Shown here: positions 1-5,029 of the stretch, piece after piece
How the letters are laid out: every line of letters starts with the position of its first letter
How positions within the stretch are numbered: position 1 is the first letter of the stretch
Assembly: GCA_964598255.1 (NCBI GenBank)
Contig: CAZRBA010000017.1
Coordinates: 1 to 5,349, forward strand
From: Caldithrix sp964598255
GTDB lineage: Bacteria; Calditrichota; Calditrichia; Calditrichales; Calditrichaceae
DNA length: 5,349 nt
Direction: 5' to 3'
Notes under the pieces: generated by a model
Told to the model about the DNA's origin: nothing
The model's input: the letters and a program-made list of their open reading frames with translations, nothing else
Database searches by the model: none
Translations under genes and position numbers: made by a program

Positions 1-1
1 G

Positions 2-433
2 GCGGCCTTAACTTCAACCATTTCGTTGCTGGAAGTTCCGGTGGCGTTTATGGTGGACGAGAAAAAAATACCGCGCAAAAAGGTGGTGTGGGCTGTGGCT
101 CTGGTAACCTTTGCCCTGGGGGTACCTTCGGCACTTTCGCAAGGCTCGAATCCCTTTTTAACCAATTTCGGTTTAATTCCCCAACGCTTATCCGATCCGG
201 ATTTTTTAAGCCAAATGAGTTTTGTGTTCGGTGATTTTTCGCTGGCGCTGGGGGCGCTGCTTCTGTCGATTTTTATCGGTTGGGTTTGGGGCGCAAAGAA
301 TGCGGCTGAAGAAATAAAACAGGGTTCCAAAACGTTCGGTGCGTTTTTCTCGGTTTGGGTGTTTATGATGCGCTATTTTATTCCGGTGATTATTTTTATT
401 ATTCTGCTCAATTTATTCGGGATTTTTGATTGA
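2..433 (+). CDS. Sodium-dependent transporter of the NSS (neurotransmitter:sodium symporter) family, C-terminal part
   Basis: The frame is open at the left edge of the window, so only the last 143 residues are seen; the true start lies outside. The first residues read AALTSTISLLEVPVAF. They align by eye with the end of TM8 in LeuT (AGLTSSIAIM), and the Thr-Ser pair that helps bind the Na2 sodium ion is kept. Three further hydrophobic segments follow: KKVVWAVALVTFALGVPSAL (TM9), FSLALGALLLSIFIGWVWG (TM10) and a last one around MMRYFIPVIIFIILLNLFGIF (TM11). The loop WGAKNAAEEIKQGS matches the family's 'GA..A.EEIN.G' stretch. The protein ends after TM11, as in most bacterial 11-TM members. NSS proteins are inner-membrane symporters that use the Na+ gradient to import amino acids or related amines. 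The substrate cannot be told from this end. The next gene is 229 bases away, so the gene probably ends its transcription unit here. Confidence 0.88.
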   Translation, partial: AALTSTISLLEVPVAFMVDEKKIPRKKVVWAVALVTFALGVPSALSQGSNPFLTNFGLIPQRLSDPDFLSQMSFVFGDFSLALGALLLSIFIGWVWGAKNAAEEIKQGSKTFGAFFSVWVFMMRYFIPVIIFIILLNLFGIFD

Positions 434-507
434 TCGTAAGGATTTTTCTATTTTACCGATTTACTGCCATTTGATTTTTTAATGGTACAGAATAGACTTT
501 TTTGTAA

Positions 508-529
508 ATGCTCCGATAAATCGGAGCAT
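508..529. repeat. Perfect palindrome/hairpin 1 with core CCGATAAATCGG
   Basis: A 9-bp perfect stem (ATGCTCCGA / TCGGAGCAT) closes a TAAA loop. There is no T-run directly 3' of it on the + strand (AAGTCAAAAAG follows), and none in the right place on the - strand. It is therefore not a classical intrinsic terminator in either direction. The core is repeated at 568-579. It could be a weak transcription stop for the symporter gene, an RNA processing hairpin or a protein-binding dyad; the sequence does not decide. Confidence 0.7.
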
Positions 530-564
530 AAGTCAAAAAGCGTTAACGGTCACCAAGGGGAAGA

Positions 565-582
565 AAACCGATAAATCGGTTT
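565..582. repeat. Perfect palindrome/hairpin 2 with the same core CCGATAAATCGG
   Basis: A 7-bp perfect stem (AAACCGA / TCGGTTT) closes the same TAAA loop as the palindrome at 508-529. The 12-base core is identical in the two copies, which start 55 bases apart, while the outer stem pairs differ but remain complementary. This copy has a run of only three T (580-582) inside the stem and then GCCG, so it is a poor terminator. It lies about 80 bases ahead of the GroES-like start codon, within reach of a promoter for that gene. Confidence 0.65.
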
Positions 583-648
583 GCCGAACATTTGTGTTTC
601 CATTTGAAAATACCGTCTCCTTGTCATACATTTATTTATCGCACAAAT

Positions 649-654
649 AAAGGA
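649..654 (+). promoter_or_regulatory. Ribosome binding site AAAGGA of the GroES-like gene
   Basis: AAAGGA lies 8 bases ahead of the ATG at 663. It is the clearest Shine-Dalgarno-like sequence in the window. An in-frame TAA at 648-650 directly upstream means the ATG at 663 is the first possible start, so the start call is firm. Confidence 0.6.
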
Positions 655-662
655 CCGATTTT

Positions 663-1049
663 ATGCTCGAAAAAAAAATTATCGTTGTCGGCGATCGCGT
701 ACTCATTCGTCCCGATGAATCGCGCAATAAAACATCGCACGGCTTGTATTTGCCGCAAGGCGTGGAAGAAAAAGAAAAGGTGCAGGCAGGATTTGTGGTT
801 AAGGTGGGCCCTGGTTATCCCCTGCCCGAACCCACCAGTGCGGACGAGCCATGGGAAGAACGCCGGAACGAACCGAAGTACCTACCCCTGCAGGCGGAAG
901 AAGGCGATTATGCCATTTTTATGCGCAAAGCCGCCATCGAAGTGGAAATCGATCATCAAAAATACGTCATCGTACCACAATCGGCCATCCTTCTTTTGAT
1001 TCGGGAAGAACTGATCCCACCAAATGTTTCGCAATTGGACGAAGAATAA
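663..1049 (+). CDS. GroES-like (Cpn10 family) co-chaperonin, enlarged variant
   Basis: A 128-residue cytosolic protein with the Cpn10 fold pattern. Residues 9-17 read VGDRVLIRP, the family's opening 'GDRVLVKP'. Residues 18-43 form the mobile loop with KTSHGLYLP, where LYL takes the place of the Ile-Val-Leu tripeptide that docks on GroEL. AGFVVKVGPG (42-51) matches 'G.VVAVGPG', and EEGDYAIFMRKAAIEVEIDHQKYVIV (79-104) matches the last strands. Canonical GroES has about 95 residues. Here the extra length is a Pro/Glu-rich insert at about 52-78, where the roof hairpin would be, and an acidic tail (about 115-128). No groEL follows, and I see no CIRCE operator (TTAGCACTC-N9-GAGTGCTAA) upstream, so this is probably a stand-alone paralogue beside a main groES-groEL operon. 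The channel gene starts 28 bases downstream. The family call is strong; whether it serves GroEL or has another role is open. Confidence 0.88.
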   Translation: MLEKKIIVVGDRVLIRPDESRNKTSHGLYLPQGVEEKEKVQAGFVVKVGPGYPLPEPTSADEPWEERRNEPKYLPLQAEEGDYAIFMRKAAIEVEIDHQKYVIVPQSAILLLIREELIPPNVSQLDEE

Positions 1050-1077
1050 TCGTTTTTACAGGGAATGAATACATCTT

Positions 1078-2097
1078 ATGAATAATAAAGATCATTTGTA
1101 TCTGAATTTTGTTTTTGTATTGCTTGTCTTTGTGATATTGTTGGCAATCGGTATTACCGGCTTTCGTTTAATCGAAGGCTGGAACTGGTTCGACGCCCTG
1201 TACATGACCATTATTTCCTTTTCAACCGTAGGCTTTCACGAGGTCCGTCCCTTAAGCCACGGAGGAAGAATTTTTACGATTTTTGTTATCTTATTCGGTC
1301 TAGTCATTTTGGCCATGCTTTCGGCCAGCGTGACTACCTGGTTCGTATCAATGCAAATTTTAGCCAAAAGGAAGATTCAAAAAATGAAGCAGAAAATAGC
1401 TGGCTTAAAAAATCACGTCATTATTTGCGGCGGCGGCGAAACCGCTAAAACCATCATTCGCGAATTCCAGCAAATGAAAAAAGATTTTGTCATCATTGAA
1501 CACAAGCCGGAAATCGTACAAGAGTTACGCGATCTGTTTCCCGGTATGTTTATTATAGAAGGCGATGCCACCAAAGATGAAATTCTGGAAGAAGCCAACA
1601 TAGCCAAAGCGCACGGCCTGATAACCACCATGCCCGTGGATGCTGACAACCTATTCATTGTCGTCTCGGCCCGTGACTTGAATCCCAATTTAATCATCAT
1701 TTCACGCGCGGTCGATCCACACACTCAGGAAAAACTGTACAAAGCGGGTGCCAATTATGTGATCGTACCCAATGTTCTGGAGGGTATGCGCATGGCTTCG
1801 GTAATTTTGCGCCCCACCTTGATTAGTTTTCTCGAAGTGATGATGACTAGTACCGATTTGTCGTTACGTTTGGAAGAAATCAGTATTCCTCCGGATTCCA
1901 ATCTGGTAAACAAAACGTTAAGCGAAGCTCGCATTCCGCAACGAACCGGTTTGATTGTAATTGCACTTAAAAGAGCCAAGGACTCTCAGTGGTTTTTCAA
2001 TCCGGTCTCTTCCACAGTTCTCAATAAAAACGACAAACTGATTGTGCTGGGAGAATCGGATCGTATTGAAAAACTACACGAAATGATCAAAGAATAA
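1078..2097 (+). CDS. Two-TM potassium channel protein with cytosolic RCK (TrkA-N/TrkA-C) domain
   Basis: A 339-residue inner-membrane protein of MthK-like layout. TM1 is about residues 8-30, the pore helix and filter 38-56, TM2 about 65-92. A basic linker (97-111) leads to an RCK N-domain (112 to about 230) and a C-terminal RCK_C domain (about 262-338). The RCK Rossmann loop is HVIICGGGETAK (113-124), with Ala in place of the last Gly of GxGxxG. E141 ends strand 2 (FVIIEHK), and IIEGDAT (159-165) is the family's 'hGDAt' strand. The filter reads T50-V51-G52-F53-H54-E55 instead of TVGYGD. The position of MthK's calcium-binding glutamates reads IISRAVD here, so that Ca2+ site seems absent. Such proteins are expected to form tetramers that pass K+ under control of a bound nucleotide or ion. 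An in-frame stop at 1066-1068 fixes the start; the weak Shine-Dalgarno AGGGA lies 13 bases ahead. The fold is certain; K+ selectivity is inferred. Confidence 0.9.
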   Translation: MNNKDHLYLNFVFVLLVFVILLAIGITGFRLIEGWNWFDALYMTIISFSTVGFHEVRPLSHGGRIFTIFVILFGLVILAMLSASVTTWFVSMQILAKRKIQKMKQKIAGLKNHVIICGGGETAKTIIREFQQMKKDFVIIEHKPEIVQELRDLFPGMFIIEGDATKDEILEEANIAKAHGLITTMPVDADNLFIVVSARDLNPNLIIISRAVDPHTQEKLYKAGANYVIVPNVLEGMRMASVILRPTLISFLEVMMTSTDLSLRLEEISIPPDSNLVNKTLSEARIPQRTGLIVIALKRAKDSQWFFNPVSSTVLNKNDKLIVLGESDRIEKLHEMIKE

Positions 2098-2109
2098 AAA
2101 CAGCCTGCC

Positions 2110-2772
2110 ATGTCGCTCTCTTTTCCTGAAATTAAAAACGGATTTTATTTTAAATGTACCCTGTGCGGCGACTGCTGTACGGGTGAGCAAGAAGTGTTGC
2201 TCAATTGGTACGACCTATACAAGATGGCCCGATTTCTTAGTTATACCCATACAGCGCCGTTGTTCGAAGAAGGTTGGCTGGAACTGGTGCCGGACAAAAC
2301 GCATGCCGTGTGGCGCCCGCGTATTCGCTTTAAGGAGAAGCCGTTTAAATTTTGTCCGTTTTTAAATAATGAGCTGGACGAACATAACGAACTAAAAGGT
2401 TACTGTCAAATGCACCCAAGGCACAAGCCATTAGTGTGCGCATTGGCACCGGTGGGTTGCCAGTACGATTCCGTTAAAAAAGAAACCCGTTTTTTGCTTG
2501 TGCCTCCCACCGAATGGTGCCCTGGTATGAACAGCCGCGCCTGGAATGATTTGTCCGAATATTTGCGAAACTTTCGTCAGGAAATTGCCTACCAGGAAAT
2601 TTTTTTCGAAGCACTGGAAAAACAAAAACAGGCTCATTGGTCAAAAGAAGATTTTTTGAACGAATTTTACGCATTTGCGGTGGACGAAGATTTTGAAAAG
2701 ATCATTCAAGAGCTGCAAGCACACAATATTCCCCAAAAGAGCACCGGACGAATTGAAAATCATGCACGCTAA
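2110..2772 (+). CDS. YkgJ-family cysteine cluster protein (putative Zn/Fe-binding)
   Basis: A 220-residue soluble protein with nine cysteines in the YkgJ pattern. FKCTLCGDCCTG gives C16, C19, C22 and C23. These are followed by C82 (FCPFL), C99 (GYCQMHP), C110 (KPLVCALAP), C117 and C137 (EWCPG). The family (formerly UPF0153) is annotated as binding zinc or iron, perhaps an Fe-S cluster; its reaction is not known, and I do not assign one. The last 75 residues are charged and helical-looking, with no cysteine. There is no signal peptide or membrane segment. The gene starts 12 bases after the channel stop and lies in the same reading frame, with TAA at 2095-2097 between them; ATG 2110 is the first start after that stop. 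No Shine-Dalgarno sequence is visible, so it is probably translated by coupling with the channel. A functional link with the channel is only suggested by this spacing. Confidence 0.85.
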   Translation: MSLSFPEIKNGFYFKCTLCGDCCTGEQEVLLNWYDLYKMARFLSYTHTAPLFEEGWLELVPDKTHAVWRPRIRFKEKPFKFCPFLNNELDEHNELKGYCQMHPRHKPLVCALAPVGCQYDSVKKETRFLLVPPTEWCPGMNSRAWNDLSEYLRNFRQEIAYQEIFFEALEKQKQAHWSKEDFLNEFYAFAVDEDFEKIIQELQAHNIPQKSTGRIENHAR

Positions 2773-2869
2773 AATTTAGGTCAACACCTGCGTGGCAGAA
2801 AATTTCACAGGCACTCCTTCCTGCTTTTTGCATCTTGCAATCAAATTATGCTTGCCCTAACTTAGATTC

Positions 2870-3466
2870 ATGTTTGCGGTGATATCAGCCTTAAAATCGG
2901 AAATCGAACCTTTTTTAAACAAGCGACAAATTTTGTCCGTGGAAAAAACGGCCGATGGTACGTTGTATGTAGCACCGGGAGTACATTTGCTTCGGTTGGG
3001 TTTGGGCGGAAAACGTGCCGCGCATACGTTAAAAATCTATTTGCAAAAGTATGCTCCTGCGTTTTTATTAAATATAGGTTTTGCTGGCAATCTTTCTGCG
3101 CAACAGTTTCAGCCTTGCGGCTTGTTTGCCGTGCAAACAATTTTTAATGTACACTCCGCTGTTCCGCTTTCGCTTTCGATTTGTCCGGGCTTTGAATTTT
3201 TACCATCGGTTTCATTACTCACAACGGATGAAGCGGTTCTGAAAAAAGAAGAAAAAGAGCGGCTGTTTCTTAAATTCGGGACACTACTGGTGGATATGGA
3301 GGCCTACGATTTGGCCCTAACGGCCCATGCCTTTGGCATACCGTTTTATGCGCTCAAATCGGTAACCGATGCGTCAGACGAGGAAACAGCGCAAGTATTC
3401 AAAGCACGTTACAAGCAATGTGCACAAAAATTATTCGCAACCGTCCAACCGGTATTGTTTAAATGA
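2870..3466 (+). CDS. MTAN-like nucleosidase / nucleoside phosphorylase superfamily protein, short form
   Basis: A 198-residue cytosolic protein with the phosphorylase/MTAN fold signatures in order. The N-terminal strand MFAVISALKSEIEPF has acidic residues (E11, E13) where MTAN has its catalytic Glu. RLGLGGKRAA and LLNIGFAGNLSA match the 'G.G...A' and 'G.AG.L' turns. LVDMEAYDLA (140-149) carries the Met-Glu pair (M143-E144) that binds the ribose, and KSVTDASDEE (163-172) carries the Asp (D167) that protonates the purine in MTAN. MTAN enzymes have about 230 residues. The loss is mostly between 'GLFAVQTIFN' and 'LLTTDEAVL', around the substrate-specificity region. Possible activities are 5'-methylthioadenosine/S-adenosylhomocysteine nucleosidase, futalosine nucleosidase (menaquinone pathway) or a hopanoid-type phosphorylase; the sequence does not choose between them. 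The in-frame stop at 2858-2860 fixes the start at ATG 2870. No Shine-Dalgarno sequence is seen. The stop overlaps the next start as ATGA. Confidence 0.78.
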   Translation: MFAVISALKSEIEPFLNKRQILSVEKTADGTLYVAPGVHLLRLGLGGKRAAHTLKIYLQKYAPAFLLNIGFAGNLSAQQFQPCGLFAVQTIFNVHSAVPLSLSICPGFEFLPSVSLLTTDEAVLKKEEKERLFLKFGTLLVDMEAYDLALTAHAFGIPFYALKSVTDASDEETAQVFKARYKQCAQKLFATVQPVLFK

Positions 3467-4362
3467 GCAAAAAAGAAAATCATCCCGAATTCAAGGCCAA
3501 AGACGTTTCGGTCATTATTCCTGTCTACAATCGTCCTGAGATGGTTCGTCGGGCGATTGATTCAGTGCTTGGTCAAACGCATCCGCCGCTGGAAATTTTG
3601 CTGATCGATGACGGCTCGACCGATGCCACACCTCAGGTTTTACTAAGTTACGGCAGTAAAATAAGGGTAGCACGTCAGGAGCATAAAGGTGTTGCGGCGG
3701 CGCGTAATCTTGGCATTCGTTTATGCGAAGGGGAGTGGATTGCCCTGTTGGACAGTGACGATGCTTGGTTGCCGAACAAATTGGAATCGGCCGAGGCATT
3801 TCATCGAGCGCATCCTGAATATTTGATCTTTCAATCTCAAGAAATTTGGATTCGCAACGGAAAACGCGTAAATCCTAAAAAGAAGCATCGCAAATACGGC
3901 GGTTGGATTTTTAAACAATCGTTACCATTGTGCATTGTTTCACCCTCTTCCGTTGTCTTTCACAAATCGGTACTTAAAACAAGCGGAATGTTTGACGAAT
4001 CTTTTCCCGTTTGTGAAGATTATGATTTGTGGCTGCGTGTTTCGCGTACTTTTCCCATCGGTTTGGATGATCGGCCTGGTATTATTAAATATGGCGGCCA
4101 TGATGATCAGCTCTCGCGTCGTTATTGGGGCATGGACTATTATCGGGTTCTTGCTATCGAAAGACATTTGAATGACGCTTCTTTACCTTTCGAACTAAAA
4201 GAGGCGGCTTTGCGGGAAATTCTTTTCAAATTGGATATTTTGCGACGAGGGTACCGAAAACGGGGTAAAACTAATTCAGAAATCGAAAGCAAATGGCAAC
4301 GCTATTTTTCCTTTGCCAAAAACTTGGGAATTGTGGAGAAAGAAAGGCAAACAGATGGGTAG
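3463..4362 (+). CDS. Family 2 glycosyltransferase (GT-A fold)
   Basis: A 299-residue protein with a clear GT2 catalytic domain. VSVIIPVYNRPEMVRRAIDS (15-34) is the nucleotide-binding opening strand and helix. ILLIDDGSTD (45-54) holds the UDP-contacting Asp pair D49-D50. GVAAARNLGI (76-85) is the next conserved turn. LLDSDDAWLP (95-104) contains the DxD metal site D97-S98-D99. VCEDYDLWLRV (183-193) is the acceptor-side acidic motif, with E185-D186 the likely catalytic-base region. I see no membrane helix, so it is cytosolic or peripheral. It would move a sugar from an NDP-sugar to a glycan, lipid or protein; donor and acceptor cannot be told. The C-terminal 90 residues are basic and helical. 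The start overlaps the preceding stop by four bases without a Shine-Dalgarno sequence, so translation is most likely coupled to the nucleosidase. No other cell-surface sugar genes lie nearby in this window. Confidence 0.9.
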   Translation: MSKKENHPEFKAKDVSVIIPVYNRPEMVRRAIDSVLGQTHPPLEILLIDDGSTDATPQVLLSYGSKIRVARQEHKGVAAARNLGIRLCEGEWIALLDSDDAWLPNKLESAEAFHRAHPEYLIFQSQEIWIRNGKRVNPKKKHRKYGGWIFKQSLPLCIVSPSSVVFHKSVLKTSGMFDESFPVCEDYDLWLRVSRTFPIGLDDRPGIIKYGGHDDQLSRRYWGMDYYRVLAIERHLNDASLPFELKEAALREILFKLDILRRGYRKRGKTNSEIESKWQRYFSFAKNLGIVEKERQTDG

Positions 4363-4510
4363 GATATATGATTCTTTAAAAATGTTAAGGGTCAAGGGAA
4401 ATCAGTGTCAATTTGTGCAGATCAGTGGGCGGGAAAAGTTGAATCGTTAATCGGTTGAATTGTTGAATTGTATTTTTGGTGCTTCTTCGGTGTGGTTCGG
4501 TGGTTGCATT

Positions 4511-4543
4511 AAGTTAAGGGTTAAGGGTAAAGGGTTAAGGGTT
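4511..4543 (+). repeat. Telomere-like TTAAGGG heptamers with a G-quadruplex pattern
   Basis: Four GGG tracts at 4518, 4525, 4532 and 4539 are separated by four-base loops (TTAA, TAAA, TTAA). This fits the textbook G3-N(1-7) quadruplex pattern on the + strand. In the next unit (4651-4686) the first tract is GGA, leaving three. Unit 3 keeps two tracts, and unit 4 has three (5133, 5140, 5148). Formation in the cell is not shown. Confidence 0.7.
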
Positions 4544-4686
4544 ATCAGTGCCGATCTGTGTGGATCGGTGGCCGGGGAAAGTTGAATTGTTGATCGGTTG
4601 AATCGTTTAATGGTATTTTCGGTGCTTCTTCGGTGTGGTTCGGTGGCTGCATTAAGTTAAGGATTAAGGGTAAAGGGTTAAGGGTT

Positions 4687-4713
4687 ATCAGTGCCGATCT
4701 GTGTGGATCGGTG
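4687..4713 (+). repeat. Triplet of ATCNGTG heptads, 10-base spacing (unit 3 example)
   Basis: ATCAGTG (4687), ATCTGTG (4697) and ATCGGTG (4707) are direct repeats spaced exactly 10 bases apart, with CCG and TGG between them. The same triplet opens units 1, 2 and 5. A second triplet, TTCGGTG (4761), TTCGGTG (4772) and CTCGGTG (4782), lies later in the same unit at 11- and 10-base spacing. Confidence 0.85.
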
Positions 4714-4723
4714 GCCGGGGAAA

Positions 4724-4755
4724 GTTGAATTGTTGATCGGTTGAATTGTTGAATG
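4724..4755 (+). repeat. Duplicated 16-mer GTTGAATTGTTGATCG inside the unit
   Basis: GTTGAATTGTTGATCG (4724-4739) is followed at once by GTTGAATTGTTGAATG (4740-4755), which differs only at bases 14 and 15. Each 16-mer itself repeats GTTGA. The same pair occurs in every complete unit, with C/T variation. Confidence 0.85.
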
Positions 4756-4886
4756 GTATTTTCGGTGCTTCTTCGGTGTGGCTCGGTGGCTGCATTAAGT
4801 TAAGGGTTAAGGGTGTAATGGTATAAAATAATGCCGACTTATGAGCAAGTTCGTTAGTTTGCGCCGGTGTTTACCCCTCTGTGGCC

Positions 4887-4901
4887 CCCCTCAAAGAGGG
4901 G
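4887..4901. repeat. Hairpin CCCCTC-AAA-GAGGGG
   Basis: A 6-bp perfect G-C rich stem with an AAA loop. The same GAGGGG arm can instead pair with CCCCTCT at 4874-4880 (7 bp with AGAGGGG 4895-4901), and GGCAC/GTGCC (4900-4904 / 4912-4916) forms a further small stem. Only one of the overlapping structures can form at a time. No T-run follows, so it is not a typical terminator. Confidence 0.6.
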
Positions 4902-4927
4902 CACTTTGATTGTGCCTGCGGGGAGAA

Positions 4928-4976
4928 GCCGGTTGCCGAGTGGTCCCGATTCATCGGGATGTATCGAGGCACCGGC
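4928..4976. repeat. Nested stem-loop with inner TCCCGA-TTCA-TCGGGA hairpin
   Basis: The outer stem pairs GCCGGT (4928-4933) with ACCGGC (4971-4976) and, after a bulged T, GCC (4935-4937) with GGC (4968-4970). Inside, TCCCGA (4944-4949) pairs with TCGGGA (4954-4959) over a TTCA loop. The inner hairpin resembles in style the CCGATAAATCGG palindromes ahead of the GroES-like gene. Confidence 0.6.
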
Positions 4977-4978
4977 CG

Positions 4979-5029
4979 CCTTTTCCCCCTCTCCTTTTTC
5001 TTTTTTCATTTTTCCTTTTTCATTTCTCC
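4979..5029 (+). repeat. Pyrimidine tract with repeated TTTTTCATTT
   Basis: Of 51 bases only two are purines (A at 5008 and 5022); the first 29 (4979-5007) are pure C/T. TTTTTCATTT occurs at 5002-5011 and again at 5016-5025. It follows the nested stem-loop directly and ends where the 143-base unit resumes. Confidence 0.8.

Larger units (their letters stand above)
4819..5026. other. Unrelated 208-base segment interrupting the repeat array
   Basis: Units 3 and 4 both reach GGGTGTAA. Unit 4 then continues GGGAAATCAGTGCC into unit 5, whereas after unit 3 the sequence departs at 4819 and returns to the unit at about 5027 (TCCGTGCAG against TCTGTGCAG). Compared with the unit 4/5 junction, 208 bases stand where 16 would be expected. 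The segment holds at least three short hairpins, a 7-base inverted pair GCCGGTG (4863-4869) / CACCGGC (4970-4976) and a pyrimidine tract. No target-site duplication and no gene are visible. It may be a small non-coding intergenic element or a rearrangement scar. Confidence 0.6.

Noticed and set aside
621..649. Sigma-70 promoter TTGTCA with CAAATA at 17 bases
   Set aside because: The -10 match is poor and transcription would start inside or after the ribosome binding site at 649-654.
592..999. Open frame of 135 codons on the + strand overlapping the GroES-like gene
   Set aside because: It is a shadow frame: the other frame matches GroES along its length and has a good ribosome binding site, while this one shows no family pattern.
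2795..2830. Terminator after the YkgJ gene (GCAG...CTGC then TTTTTG)
   Set aside because: The stem is only four pairs with a loop of 22 bases, too weak to call.
2835..2865. Possible Bacteroidota-type promoter (CTTG at 2834, then TAACTTAG at 2858) just ahead of the nucleosidase
   Set aside because: Spacing fits TTG...TAnnTTTG, but the match is short, A+T-rich sequence gives such hits by chance, and the promoter type of this organism is unknown.
4821..4829. TATAAAAT-like -10 box inside the interrupting segment
   Set aside because: No -35 partner at a proper distance (only repeat sequence lies there) and no gene or RNA downstream that would use it.
4861..4979. tRNA or other classic structured RNA in the hairpin-rich segment
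   Set aside because: No cloverleaf, T-loop (GTTCRANNC) or anticodon arrangement is present; the stems overlap and compete with each other.
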